Assembly: GCA_009693785.1 (NCBI GenBank)
Contig: SHWP01000006.1
Span: 1 to 64,000 of the forward strand
Reading direction: 5' to 3'
Length of the DNA stretch: 64,000 bases
Source: Rhodospirillaceae bacterium
GTDB lineage: Bacteria > Pseudomonadota > Alphaproteobacteria > Rhodospirillales > Rhodospirillaceae
Each line of letters begins with the position of its first letter. Positions within the stretch are counted from its first letter, which is position 1. This document shows, piece after piece, positions 45,651 to 56,181 of the stretch. The notes beneath the pieces were generated by a model, which worked only from the letters and a program-made list of their open reading frames with translations, was not told the origin of the DNA and ran no database searches. A program made the translations under genes and the position numbers.

Positions 45651-46624
45651 ATGTCCGACTACGTTGTTCATGGGTGCCAAGAAGCGGTCTTTAGCGTCTC
45701 GCAGCTCTCGCGCATGGCGAGCCTGTATGTGGATGCCGGCGGATGGGAGGTCGTGCGGCGCGGCAATTCCGACGTGCGTCAGGCCGCAGCCTGGGGCTTG
45801 CCCGACCGCACGACGATTGAAGAAACGCTGCTACGTGCCAAGGGCACGGCCACCGGATTTATCCGGCTGGTGAAGTTTCCCAACACTTTGGCCCAACGCC
45901 AAATCCGCTCGGGTGGCCAAGCCTGGGACACGGGTGGAATTTTTGATGTGGATGTGCGGGTGCGCGATGCCCAGGCTGCCATGGTGGCATTGCAGGCGCG
46001 AGGGCAAAACGCGCTGCACGACCCGGTGGTGTGGGGCTTTGGGCCCATGTCGGTGCGTCAAGTGTTGATGATGCTCGATGATGGTATTTGCCTTGCCATG
46101 ATCGAGCGTGTCAGTCCGCCGTTACCCCCAGCCCAAGTTCCATCACCCAATACCTTCGGCCAAATTTCAATTCAAGCCTGATTGTCGATGATATTGAGGC
46201 CACGACCCAATTCCTCCGCGATGGGTTGGGGTTCAATGTGATTGTGGACATGATCTGGAAGGGCGAGGCCGACAACGGGAATAATATTTTTGGCCTTCCC
46301 GCCAACATCGCACGCGGCACCGAGGCCAAGGTGCGCATTCTGCATCCGCAGAAAGACTTTAACGGCACGATTGAGCTGATTTCATTTCCAGGGCTTGAGG
46401 GGCAGTCGTTCGCCGGCCATGCCAAGCCGCCGAACCTAGGCGTGTTGATGATGCGCTTTCCGGTGGAAAACGTTGCGGCCTATGCCGAAGCGGTGAAGTC
46501 GCGGGGTATCGCGCTCAACATGCCGCCTATGCCCGTGACCATCGCGCCCTATGGGCAAACCAGTACCTTCTCGGTGCGCACGCCCACGGGGGCGTGGCTG
46601 GAATTTTATGAACGCGGAAAATAA
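45651..46624 (+). pseudogene. Two-domain VOC protein split by a probable 1-base frameshift
   Basis: The first VOC domain reads from the ATG at 45651 (AAGGAG seven bases ahead) through VFSVSQLSRMASLYVDAGG, ending VWGFGPMSVRQVLMMLDDGICLAMIE, and stops at 46181. A second VOC domain (NSSLIVDDIEATTQFLRDGLGF, then MMRFPVENVAAYAEAVKSRG, then TPTGAWLEFYER) continues one frame over to 46624. Inserting one base at GGCCAAA (46159-46164) makes FGPNFNSSLIVDD and joins them. A start for the second part alone would lie inside domain one, so one fused gene is more likely than two. Substrate unknown. Neighbours are the exported hydrolase and DUF1838. Confidence 0.72.
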
Positions 46625-46636
46625 GGAGACTCGACC

Positions 46637-47491
46637 ATGACCACTGCCATGACACGCAGACAAACGGTACTAGCGGCGGGCGCGCTTGCGGCTGCAAGTG
46701 CCGTGCCTGTCCAGGCCAAATCTCTCAACCTCGATCTGACGAAGACCGTCGATGCCTACCGCGCCTACATGAAAATGCGTGGCGCGGGCGAGGGCAAGCT
46801 CGCCTTGTGGTGGTACACGGGTACGGTGTGGTTGAAAGTCGAGGAACAACTTCCGCAACAAGTCATGACCATCGATGGCTTTAGTTTTCAACGCTTGTCG
46901 ATGAAACCGGATGGCTCGCTGGTGCAACTCATGGCGGAAGCAGGATATTTTAAAGACGCGCAAGGAAACGCCATTCTCGATAGCTGGGTCAACCCATTCA
47001 ACGGCGAGACATGCAAACCCCAGCATTACAAATCAAAACAAACCATCATTGCTAAGCCCGATACCTCGCTGACGGGCGAAGAAGGCGCGCGCATGGATGG
47101 CAATAACATGAAAGGCCGCATTGGTCCGGCATCCGTGAACGGCGATCAGGTTTGGATCCCGGAAAATTTTGGCGCGCGCTTTACACTGCCAAAACGAGAG
47201 AACGTCGACCCCAAGGAAGACATGGGCAACGTCTTGGCGAACGCGTCCTTGGCGGTGTTCTCAGCCAAGGTGTCGGATGTCCAAAACGCCGACATCGAAT
47301 CTGCGCCCAGCACGATGCACTTTCAAAATCTTGGCGGTTGGCGGCCGTGGATGCGGTTTGGGAAAACGCCGGGTGCACAAACTTGGCAACTGTTTGGACA
47401 CAAAGTAGCCAACGTCGATGCTATTCCGGCAGCGTTACGCACGCGCCTTGAGAACGACTATCCAGGCTGGCTGAAAGATCCGGGGATCTGA
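46637..47491 (+). CDS. DUF1838 protein, likely exported
   Basis: 284 residues. The N-terminus MTRRQTVLAAGALAAASAVPVQA resembles a twin-arginine or Sec leader (R-R-Q-T-V). The body has TVDAYRAYMKMRG, LWWYTGTVWLKVEEQLPQQVMTIDGFSFQRL and GGWRPWMRFGKTPG, which fit DUF1838, a family of unknown role often near aromatic or terpenoid degradation genes. AAGGAG precedes the ATG by 8 bases. Last gene of the plus-strand set; its stop abuts the end of the convergent ATPase gene. Confidence 0.85.
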   Translation: MTTAMTRRQTVLAAGALAAASAVPVQAKSLNLDLTKTVDAYRAYMKMRGAGEGKLALWWYTGTVWLKVEEQLPQQVMTIDGFSFQRLSMKPDGSLVQLMAEAGYFKDAQGNAILDSWVNPFNGETCKPQHYKSKQTIIAKPDTSLTGEEGARMDGNNMKGRIGPASVNGDQVWIPENFGARFTLPKRENVDPKEDMGNVLANASLAVFSAKVSDVQNADIESAPSTMHFQNLGGWRPWMRFGKTPGAQTWQLFGHKVANVDAIPAALRTRLENDYPGWLKDPGI

Positions 47492-48468
47492 TTAATCCTG
47501 CCAGTGATGACAGGCGATCTGGTGGCCGCCGCTCAGCACTTCGACGGCCGGAACCTCTTTGATGCATTTGGGCGAGGCTTTTGGGCAGCGCGTGCGGAAC
47601 ACACAGCCTGAGGGCGGGTGCAAGGGCGAGGGCAAGTCGCCCGAGAGTATTAACGGCTCTTTGGCCCGCTCCAAGGCCGGATCGGGGATCGGTACGGCCG
47701 ACAACAATGCTTGTGTGTAGGGATGCAGCGGCTTGGCGAATAGCGCATCACGGTCGGCAAGCTCCATCATGCGGCCCAAGTACAGCACCATCACCCGATG
47801 GCACAGGTGACGCACAACGCTGAGATCGTGACTGATGAAGATCAGCGATAAGCCATGCTCGCGTTGCAGTTTGCGCAGCAAGTTGATGACTTGGGCTTGA
47901 ATCGAAACATCCAAGGCGCTTACGGGTTCATCACACACAATCAATTTCGGCTTCAATACCATAGCGCGTGCGATGGCGATGCGCTGGCACTGCCCGCCCG
48001 AGAATTCATGTGGATAGCGGTTGCGCATCTCGGGTAACAAACCAACATCGCTCATGATCTCATCGATGCGTTGGTCGGCTTCGCCGCGGCTGATGCTGGG
48101 GTCGGCGGCATATAACGGCTCGCGGATGATCTCGGCCACGCTCAGGCGCGGGTTCAAGCTCGACAACGGGTCTTGAAACACCAACTGTAAATCGCTCCGC
48201 TTCTGGCGCATGGCTTCGGGAGCTAAATCACACAGGTTTTCACCCAGCCACAGCACACGGCCATCGGTGGGCTTAATCAATTGCAGAATGGCACGGCCCA
48301 AGGTGGACTTACCGCAGCCGGACTCGCCCACCACGCCCAAGCACTCACCCGCGCCCACGTCAAAGCTGACACCATCGACGGCCTTAAGCGGTACTACGGT
48401 CGAATTTAAAAACCCGCCGGTCTTGATGGGAAAATGAACCTTGAGGTTCTCAACTTTCAACACGGCGC

Positions 48469-48472
<4 letters not shown>
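47492..48472 (-). CDS. Oligopeptide-type ABC ATPase (OppF/DppF-like)
   Basis: 326 residues from the ATG at 48472, which forms ATGA with the upstream ATPase stop. Walker A GESGCGKSTLG, signature FSGGQCQRIAIARAM, Walker B KLIVCDEPVSALDV, switch ISHDLSVV. The C-terminal oligopeptide-ABC extension has GCVFRTRCPKASPKC, a four-cysteine-type motif seen in OppD/F that can hold an iron-sulfur cluster. Last gene of the importer operon starting at 55197. Confidence 0.93.
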
Positions 48473-49437
<965 letters not shown>

Positions 49438-49440
49438 TGT

Positions 49441-50352
49441 TCAGCGGTCCTTAGGGTCCAGCGCATCGCGAAGCCCATCGCCGATGAAATTGAAACAGAA
49501 CATGGTGATGGCCAGGAACGTGGCCGGGATAAGCAACAACCAAGGAGCGGTTTCCAGTGAGTTCGCCCCACGTGAGATCAGCACGCCCCAACTGGTCAGC
49601 GGCTCTTGCACACCCAAGCCCAGAAAGCTGAGGTAGCTTTCCACCAAAATGTTGGTGGGTACCAGCAGTGTCACATAGACAATCACCGGGCCGATGACAT
49701 TGGGAATCACGTGGCGGCGGATAATGGTACCGGTGCGCACGCCTGAGGCCAGCGCCGCCTCGATGTAGTCCTTGCGTTTGACCGATAGAGTTTGCCCACG
49801 CACGATGCGCGCCATGGTCAGCCATTCCACACAGCCGATGGCCAGAAACACAAGATAGATGTTACGGCCAAACACAGTCACTAGAATGATAATGAAGAAC
49901 AGCAGTGGCAGGGCGTAGAGCACGTCGACGAAACGCATCATGGCGTTGCCAGTGCGCCCACCTGCGTAGCCTGCCGTGGCCCCGTAGATCACGCCAATGC
50001 TCATGGCCACGATAGTGGTCATCACGCCGATGGTCAGTGACACGCGCGCGCCCATCCAGGTTAGTACCCACAAATCTCGGCCGGTATCATCGGTGCCAAA
50101 CCAATGACTGTTGGTCATGGTAGGCGCGATGCCGATGGCCTCCCACGATAAGTCTTCCAATGTATAGGGGCTGATGAGCGGGCCGATCATGGACATGAGC
50201 GCGATGAGGCAAAGCACAATCACGCCGCCCATGGCGGCGGTGTTGCGCCTGAAGCGTTCCAGCGCGTCTTGCCACAGTGAACGCCCGCGCATGCGGACCG
50301 CGGCATCCATGAGTTTAAGCTGCGCGTCGCTTTGGGATTGGAACAGCGCCAT
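49441..50352 (-). CDS. ABC permease (OppC/DppC-like)
   Basis: 303 residues from the ATG at 50352, which overlaps the OppB stop by one base (TGATG); the frame is open upstream only by running over OppB. An N-terminal cytosolic stretch and membrane helix (TAAMGGVIVLCLIALMSMIGPLISP), a large periplasmic loop with WFGTDDTGRDLWVLTWMGARVSLTIG, then the EAA loop DYIEAALASGVRTGTIIRRHVIPN that docks on the ATPase. Typical OppC. Confidence 0.93.
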   Translation of the reverse strand: MALFQSQSDAQLKLMDAAVRMRGRSLWQDALERFRRNTAAMGGVIVLCLIALMSMIGPLISPYTLEDLSWEAIGIAPTMTNSHWFGTDDTGRDLWVLTWMGARVSLTIGVMTTIVAMSIGVIYGATAGYAGGRTGNAMMRFVDVLYALPLLFFIIILVTVFGRNIYLVFLAIGCVEWLTMARIVRGQTLSVKRKDYIEAALASGVRTGTIIRRHVIPNVIGPVIVYVTLLVPTNILVESYLSFLGLGVQEPLTSWGVLISRGANSLETAPWLLLIPATFLAITMFCFNFIGDGLRDALDPKDR

Positions 50353-51311
50353 CAATCCCCGGCCTTCACTTTGGGGTCGAGCACGCCATAAAGCAGATCG
50401 ACAATCAAGTTCATCGCAATCACGGCGGTGGCAAAGATGATCACGATGCCCAGCACCAGCGGGTAATCGCGGTTGATGGCGCCTTGAACGAAAAATCGCC
50501 CCATGCCGGGCAGTTGAAAGATGGTTTCCACCACCACCGCGCCGGTCACAATGCCCGCGATGGCGGGGCCGAGGTAACTCACCACGGGCAGCAAGCCTGC
50601 CTGCAGCGCATGACGCCACACCACGCGCCGTTCGGCCAAACCCTTGGCGCGTGCTGTGCGAATGTAATTTTGCCGCAGAACTTCAATCATTGCTCCGCGT
50701 GTCAGCCGCGAGATAATGGCCACTTGCGGAATGGCCAGCGCGATGATCGGCAGAATGTATGGTGTGAGCGGCGCAATGGCAGGAAATGTCCGCGCGAGGC
50801 TGCCGCCTGGCTCAAGCGTGGCGATGGGCAGTAATTTTAAGATCACGCCGAAGATCAGGGTCATCAGCGGGGCCAGAACGAAGCTCGGCACCGCGATACC
50901 GGTCATGGCCACACCCATCACCACATAATCAGTGGTTTTGTTTTGGTTGAGCGCGGCGGTAATCCCCAACGAAATACCAATCATCGCCGCGATGAATATG
51001 GCCGATAGCCCAATGCGCAAGCTGACCGGCAAACCTGTGGCGATGAGTTGCGTGACACTGCGGTCTTGGTAGCGGATCGAGGGGCCAAACTCGCCCTGCG
51101 CTACCTTGCCCAGGTAAATCAGGTACTGTTGAAAAAGCGGCTTATCGAGGTCGTAGGCCGCCTTGAGGTTCGCGATAATTTGTGGTTCTAAATTCGCCTC
51201 GGCGTCGAAGGGGCCGCCCGGTGCGGTGTGCATCAGGAAGAACGACAGCGAGACGATGATGAACAGCGTAGGCGCGGCTATGGCCAGGCGCTTGAGCGCA
51301 AAGCTCAGCAT
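50352..51311 (-). CDS. ABC permease (OppB/DppB-like)
   Basis: 319 residues from the ATG at 51311; upstream in-frame codons read over the Rieske gene. It starts FALKRLAIAAPTLFIIVSLSFFLMHTAPGGPFD, the OppB pattern, with LIATGLPVSLRIG and the EAA loop NYIRTARAKGLAERRVVWRHALQAGLLPVV. About six membrane segments. It lies 16 bases downstream of the Rieske oxygenase gene. Confidence 0.93.
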   Translation of the reverse strand: MLSFALKRLAIAAPTLFIIVSLSFFLMHTAPGGPFDAEANLEPQIIANLKAAYDLDKPLFQQYLIYLGKVAQGEFGPSIRYQDRSVTQLIATGLPVSLRIGLSAIFIAAMIGISLGITAALNQNKTTDYVVMGVAMTGIAVPSFVLAPLMTLIFGVILKLLPIATLEPGGSLARTFPAIAPLTPYILPIIALAIPQVAIISRLTRGAMIEVLRQNYIRTARAKGLAERRVVWRHALQAGLLPVVSYLGPAIAGIVTGAVVVETIFQLPGMGRFFVQGAINRDYPLVLGIVIIFATAVIAMNLIVDLLYGVLDPKVKAGD

Positions 51312-51327
51312 CAAACACGGCCCATCA

Positions 51328-52467
51328 TTATTCCGCCGCCGCCGAGAGGGCGCGCGCGGGCCGCAGCAACACCGGGTCGAGCACCCAGTTTTTGGGGTCG
51401 GCGCCACGCGCGGGGCTGGGAATGGCGCGGGCCACATCGTCATCGGCGGCCATGGCCTTAGTGTCGATCCGCCAGCCGCGCGCCTCGTAGTCTTTGATCA
51501 TCTTGCGGAAGGCAAAGCCCATGGCGTCGGGGTAGATGGTCAGATCACCACTCAGCGACTGGGGCACATGCACCGGCTTGATGTGGTTGACCACATCGCC
51601 GTCCTCTTGGAACACCGTCAGTACGCGCCTGCGTGAATCGGCGTCGTACTTTTCCTCGGTGAAAAAGTTACGTCCCTGAATCCACCAGCTCAGTGTTTGC
51701 TTGTCGTTGATGGGTGTGTAGGCCGAGACGATGATTTGGCTCATGGGCGGGCGCAAATGCATTTGAATACGCACCGAGGGGCCCGAGGCATGGAATTGCA
51801 ATTCGGTCTTCACGTCGGGCCGGTCCTTGGTGATCTTCTCAGCCCACACGCCGCGTTTCTCGACGGGCTTTTGCGTGCGCGTCATGTACGAGCCGAACGG
51901 GCGGTCTTGAACATCAATCGGATCGACGCGGGGATGGTCGGGGTTGCCGAAGTCCCGGTGGACAAAAAACGGATGGGCCGTGTCCAGTCCATTCTCCACC
52001 ACGCGCGTCCAAGCGGCATCAAACACATAGGTGCCGCGCACAAAGCGCCAATCGGTCGATCCATTTTCAAACGCGGCATACTCGGGGAAAAAATCGGGCA
52101 AGGGCGGGCGGTCTTTTTCTTGCAGGTCGCCCAGAAACACCCATACCCAGCCCCATTTTTCTTGCACGGGGTAAGAGTCCACCCGCGCGCGTTTGGGAAT
52201 CGAGGCCTCGGAGCCGAGCGACGGAATCTCGACGCATGCGCCAGCGTTATTGAAACGCCAGCCATGATAGGGGCATTGCACGGTTCCTTCCACGACCTTG
52301 CCGCGGCACAACGACCCACCGCGATGAATGCAGGTGTCCGACAGGCAATGGGCCGTGCCCGCCTTGTCACGGAACACAACGAAGTCTTGACCCAGCATGG
52401 TCACGCCCACGGGCGCATCCGCAACGCTGGCCGATTCAGTTGCGACATACCAAGTGTTGATCAGCAT
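51328..52467 (-). CDS. Rieske non-haem iron oxygenase (ring-hydroxylating/O-demethylase type)
   Basis: 379 residues. The Rieske cluster ligands are C46-x-H48 in SDTCIHRGG and C65-x2-H68 in VQCPYHGW. The mononuclear iron site is ENGLDTAHPFFVH (about 158-170, H165 and H170). The C-terminal domain resembles vanillate O-demethylase oxygenase components. The enzyme needs a reductase; a 2Fe-2S ferredoxin at 59153 may help, but no reductase gene is seen. It is unusual in sitting between the binding protein and permease genes of a peptide-type importer, which suggests that the imported compound is its substrate. Confidence 0.9.
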   Translation of the reverse strand: MLINTWYVATESASVADAPVGVTMLGQDFVVFRDKAGTAHCLSDTCIHRGGSLCRGKVVEGTVQCPYHGWRFNNAGACVEIPSLGSEASIPKRARVDSYPVQEKWGWVWVFLGDLQEKDRPPLPDFFPEYAAFENGSTDWRFVRGTYVFDAAWTRVVENGLDTAHPFFVHRDFGNPDHPRVDPIDVQDRPFGSYMTRTQKPVEKRGVWAEKITKDRPDVKTELQFHASGPSVRIQMHLRPPMSQIIVSAYTPINDKQTLSWWIQGRNFFTEEKYDADSRRRVLTVFQEDGDVVNHIKPVHVPQSLSGDLTIYPDAMGFAFRKMIKDYEARGWRIDTKAMAADDDVARAIPSPARGADPKNWVLDPVLLRPARALSAAAE

Positions 52468-52546
52468 AGTGAACCCCGTTCATAGGTTCGCGAACGCGCG
52501 CCGGAAGGTTATGCCCGGCAGGGTTCCAATTCAATGCTGACAATGG
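52468..52546. promoter_or_regulatory. Intergenic spacer with palindrome between binding protein and Rieske gene
   Basis: GTTCGCGAAC (52486-52495) is a perfect 10-base palindrome, and GCCGG/CCGGC arms flank 52500-52519. These could slow the polymerase or stabilise the upstream message so that the binding protein is made in excess, as is common in such operons. Weak evidence. Confidence 0.25.
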
Positions 52547-54121
52547 TTATTGCGGTCTTTCGATGGTCAAATACCGTGAGAGATTTTGATTGCGCGGGTT
52601 ATCGACCCAGCCCTTGACGTACTGGTGCACCAGCCTGCGCCCGGCATAATGATAGACCGGCATGATGGTGTAATTTTCCATCAGCACTTCTTCGGCCTGG
52701 CGCATGAACGCCGCGCGCTGGGCCAGATCGCCAGTGGAATTAGCCGCACTCATAAAACGGTCATAGTCGGTGTTAGAAAACCCCGTGTAATTGCTGGCAT
52801 CCTTGCTGCGGTAGAGGTTGAGGTAGGCCGAGGCATCGGCGAAGGGCGAGAAATAAGCAAATCGCATGAACTCATAATCGCCGGTGCGCGCCCGGCGTTG
52901 GATGTCGCGGAACTCGCTGTTGGCCAATTCGACCGCCACACCCAAGGGCCGCCACATCGCGGCAATAAATATTGCCATCTTGCGGTTTTCTTCCAAGGTG
53001 TCGTAGCGCAACGTGAATTTGAGCGGATTATCTGGACCAAAGCCTGCTTCCGCCAAAAGTCGTTTGGCTTCGGCCATGCGCTCGGTCATAGGCAGGCTTG
53101 CAATCTTGGCTTTGTAAACGCTGTAAGTGGTCACCACCGGCGGCACCAAGCTATAGGCTGGCCCCGCGCCGTTCAGCGCCAGTTTGTCCACCATGCCCTC
53201 GCGATCCACAGCCATCGACAACGCCTTGCGCGCGCGCAAATCGTTGAAGGGCGGCTTGGCGTTATTGAACAGAAAATAATAAACCCCAAGGTTGGGCGCG
53301 ATATGTAACTCCTTGGGCATGTTGGTTTTCAGCCATTCCAGTTGTTCGGCGGGAAAATTGAGCGCTACATCCAGTTCGCCGGCGCGAAAGCGGTTCAGCG
53401 CCGTGCCCAAATTTTCGGTGGGGAAAAAATTGACCTCGTCGATTTGCACGTTGGCTGCGTCATAGAACAACGGGTTTTTCTCCAGCGTCACGCGGGTTTG
53501 AGGTACGCGCTCCTTCAACACATAGGCGCCGTTCGAGACCATATTGCCGGGCGCGGTCCATTCCTGACCGAACTTCTCAACGACATGACGTGGCACCGGA
53601 TACCCCGTGAGTGAGGTCAGCGTTTCCAAAATCACCGGATTGGGCACGGTCATGGTCATTTCGAAGGTGCGGGCATCGATGGCGCGCACGCCCAAACTTT
53701 CCAATGGCATTTGCCCGCGATTGATCGCCTCGGCGTTTTTAATCGCCCACATCCATTGGGCATAACGGCTCGCCGTTGTGGGGTCCTGCACGCGGCGGAA
53801 GGAGTAGACGTAGTCATCCGCTGTCAGTGGCGTGCCGTCGGACCATTTCAAGCCCGGCCGCAGTTTGAAAGTGTACACCAAGCCGTCGGGGCTGACTGTG
53901 TAACTTTCCGCAGCACCCAATACGACATCGCCCTTCGCGTCAGAGCTCATTAGACCCAGCATCAGGTCGGCCAACACAATCGAGGCGGTGTTGCCGCTGG
54001 ATTTATGCGGATCGAGCGTATCGGGTTCGGCCGAGCTGCCGCGGTTGAACACCACCTTGGCATTGGCGCTCGCAACAGCTCCGATAATCCAAATGGCCGT
54101 AATGAGAATGCGAAGAAACAC
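52547..54121 (-). CDS. ABC substrate-binding protein, SBP_bac_5 (OppA/DppA-like)
   Basis: 524 residues from a GTG at 54121 that gives a clean signal peptide (FLRILITAIWIIGAVASANA); a TTG at 54139 overlapping the nitrilase-like gene is the alternative. The mature start VVFNRGSSAEPDTLDPHKSSGNTASIVLADLM and WSDGTPLTADDYVYSFRRVQDP are typical of OppA-type proteins, as is ARKALSMAVDREGMVDKLALNG. It captures peptides or other amide compounds in the periplasm for OppBCDF. Placed near the head of the operon. Confidence 0.92.
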   Translation of the reverse strand: MFLRILITAIWIIGAVASANAKVVFNRGSSAEPDTLDPHKSSGNTASIVLADLMLGLMSSDAKGDVVLGAAESYTVSPDGLVYTFKLRPGLKWSDGTPLTADDYVYSFRRVQDPTTASRYAQWMWAIKNAEAINRGQMPLESLGVRAIDARTFEMTMTVPNPVILETLTSLTGYPVPRHVVEKFGQEWTAPGNMVSNGAYVLKERVPQTRVTLEKNPLFYDAANVQIDEVNFFPTENLGTALNRFRAGELDVALNFPAEQLEWLKTNMPKELHIAPNLGVYYFLFNNAKPPFNDLRARKALSMAVDREGMVDKLALNGAGPAYSLVPPVVTTYSVYKAKIASLPMTERMAEAKRLLAEAGFGPDNPLKFTLRYDTLEENRKMAIFIAAMWRPLGVAVELANSEFRDIQRRARTGDYEFMRFAYFSPFADASAYLNLYRSKDASNYTGFSNTDYDRFMSAANSTGDLAQRAAFMRQAEEVLMENYTIMPVYHYAGRRLVHQYVKGWVDNPRNQNLSRYLTIERPQ

Positions 54122-54132
54122 GGGCGTTGCTC

Positions 54133-55197
54133 TTACCAATAGTGCGTCCAGCGCGCGTTTTCTTTGAACACGCGGAAGGCATCGGCGCCATCTTTGGGGA
54201 TATACTTTTCGTACATGCCCCGGTCATAGCGCTCGCGGTATTGATCGAACACGGGCTTGTACAATGACATATGCACGTCAGGGATGCGGTGCTTAGCGCG
54301 GAACTCTTTCATGTTGATCGCCACCATGCGCTTGGTCTCGAAGGCACCCGCTTTGGCCAACTCGATTCCACGCGGGCCATAAATTGCCGAGCGTCCCGGG
54401 CCGCCGTAGTTGGTGTCCTCTAAAAATCCCGTACCCCGTCGGCCCACGTTGATCGAATTATTGCAGATCAATGTATAGAGGCTGTTGTGGTAGCTGGTGA
54501 GTTTCATATCATCAGATTCGAAACCGCCAGTGGCCACGCGGGCGATGATCTCGGCCCCTTTCATCGCCATGCATCGGAACAGCTCCGGTTCGAACTGCAC
54601 CGCCGACACGGCGATGTTGCCGATGTCGGTGCGCTCAATCGGTATCACGGCATCGACGCCGTACATCTCCACGAACCGGTCGTACACGTCATAAATGCTG
54701 CTGGTGTATTGCTCGGAACCGGGAAACATGCCGCGCACGTTACGTTGCTTCCAATGCGTGGCACGCACTTTGCCGTCAGGGCCCAGCAGCACCATCAGAT
54801 GCAAGATGTGCCCGGGCCAATTGACCGGGTCCTTGGCGTAGGTACCAAACACGATGTAGCAGTTGTATTGCTTGGCGCGTTGGGCCACGCGTTCGATCTC
54901 GGGGCCGTTCACCTCCAGCGCCAGATTGTAATGCTGCTCGCGCGTCCAGCGGCGAAAGCCGGTGATGGGAAATTCATGAAAGCACAGTAAATCCGCCCGC
55001 CCGCCATAGCCTTGGGCCGCGTCGATACACTCAATAAAATAATCGAGGTTGCTTTGAATGTCGGGTGCGGGGTTATCGCCACTGACGCCATGCACACGGG
55101 TTTGCACCACGGCAACGTTGATATTATCCGAGCGCAAGGGTGAGGTGGGGTAGGTTCCGTCGTGGCGCACCATCGTGGGCGCTTCGGTGCTGGGCAT
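54133..55197 (-). CDS. Nitrilase-fold protein with Ser in place of catalytic Cys
   Basis: 354 residues. The carbon-nitrogen hydrolase fold is visible: INVAVVQTRVHG, the catalytic glutamate E75 in LLCFHEFPITGF and the lysine K150 in THWKQRN. At the catalytic cysteine position, the strand reads NIAVSAVQFEPE, so S198 stands where ICxxxxFPE would be expected. GAEIIARVATGGF and NNSINVGRRGTG continue the fold. It may be inactive, or a serine variant. First gene of the importer operon, overlapping or adjoining the binding-protein start. Confidence 0.85.
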   Translation of the reverse strand: MPSTEAPTMVRHDGTYPTSPLRSDNINVAVVQTRVHGVSGDNPAPDIQSNLDYFIECIDAAQGYGGRADLLCFHEFPITGFRRWTREQHYNLALEVNGPEIERVAQRAKQYNCYIVFGTYAKDPVNWPGHILHLMVLLGPDGKVRATHWKQRNVRGMFPGSEQYTSSIYDVYDRFVEMYGVDAVIPIERTDIGNIAVSAVQFEPELFRCMAMKGAEIIARVATGGFESDDMKLTSYHNSLYTLICNNSINVGRRGTGFLEDTNYGGPGRSAIYGPRGIELAKAGAFETKRMVAINMKEFRAKHRIPDVHMSLYKPVFDQYRERYDRGMYEKYIPKDGADAFRVFKENARWTHYW

Positions 55198-55363
55198 GGG
55201 CGTGTCCTGAAAAGGATTTTTGACACCGCCAAGGTGGGGCGGGTTCTATAGCCGGTCAAGATAAAAGGTCATATAACTAGGGCGGTCATTGTTCGCTTAT
55301 GTTGAGAACCGAATTTCACATGAGAACGAACCGATTCAATGACGAGTTGAGAGGGCGCACAAA

Positions 55364-56143
55364 ATGAAACGTCGCGATTTAATGTTGGCAGCAGGGGTAG
55401 CGACCATGGCGGGAACGGCTCAGGCCCAAGACAGCGCGGGGAAATCCAAGACATATGTGTTGGTGCATGGTGCTTGGCACGGCGGTTGGTGCTGGCGCGA
55501 CATCGCGGCTGGGTTGCGCGCGGCGGGGCATACGGTTTTTGTGCCGACGTTGACGGGCTTAGGTGAGCGTGTGCATCTGATGAATAAGTCGGTGAATCTC
55601 TCGACACACGTCACCGATGTGGTGAACGTGTTTGAGTGGGAGGAATTGAGCGACGTGGTTCTGGTGGGCCACAGCTACGCGGGCCATGTCATTCCCCTCG
55701 TCGCCGACCGCATTAAAAGCAAAATTCGCCATTTGGTGTTTCTGGACGCCGTGTTGGCGCAGGATGGCAAGCCCTTTATTCCTCAAGCCGTGGGCGAGGA
55801 GCGGGCCAAGACGGCCATCGAGGGTTATCTGCAAGAACCGCCCGGGCTCGATTTCTTTGGTGTACCCGCCGATCATCCACTCGCAGCCTGGGTGAAGCGG
55901 CGGCTGACCAATCACCCGCTCACCACGCTGATGGAAACGGTTCATTACAAAAACGGCGGGCCAGCGGGCTTGCCCAAAACCTATATCCGCTGTTTGAAGC
56001 GCCGTGACATGAGCCAGCCCGATCCGATCGAGCCCACCATCAAAGGCAAACCTGAGTGGACCTGGCTGACGCTCGATACAGGCCACGACGCCATGATCAC
56101 CGCGCCCAAGGAATTGACCACCATGTTATTGGCCATCGGCTAA
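55364..56143 (+). CDS. Exported alpha/beta hydrolase
   Basis: 259 residues. An N-terminal MKRRDLMLAAGVATMAGTAQA leader, possibly twin-arginine. The fold starts YVLVHGAWHGGWCWRDI, with VFVPTLTGLGERVHL, the nucleophile elbow VVLVGHSYAGHV (Ser near residue 110) and the final histidine in LDTGHDAMIT. It resembles plant-type methylesterase or EstC-like esterases. It diverges from the nitrilase-fold gene by about 165 bases. The MFS gene follows after 38 bases. Confidence 0.9.
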   Translation: MKRRDLMLAAGVATMAGTAQAQDSAGKSKTYVLVHGAWHGGWCWRDIAAGLRAAGHTVFVPTLTGLGERVHLMNKSVNLSTHVTDVVNVFEWEELSDVVLVGHSYAGHVIPLVADRIKSKIRHLVFLDAVLAQDGKPFIPQAVGEERAKTAIEGYLQEPPGLDFFGVPADHPLAAWVKRRLTNHPLTTLMETVHYKNGGPAGLPKTYIRCLKRRDMSQPDPIEPTIKGKPEWTWLTLDTGHDAMITAPKELTTMLLAIG

Positions 56144-56181
56144 CAGCGCCCAACCAATCAATAAATTCAAATACGCCACGC

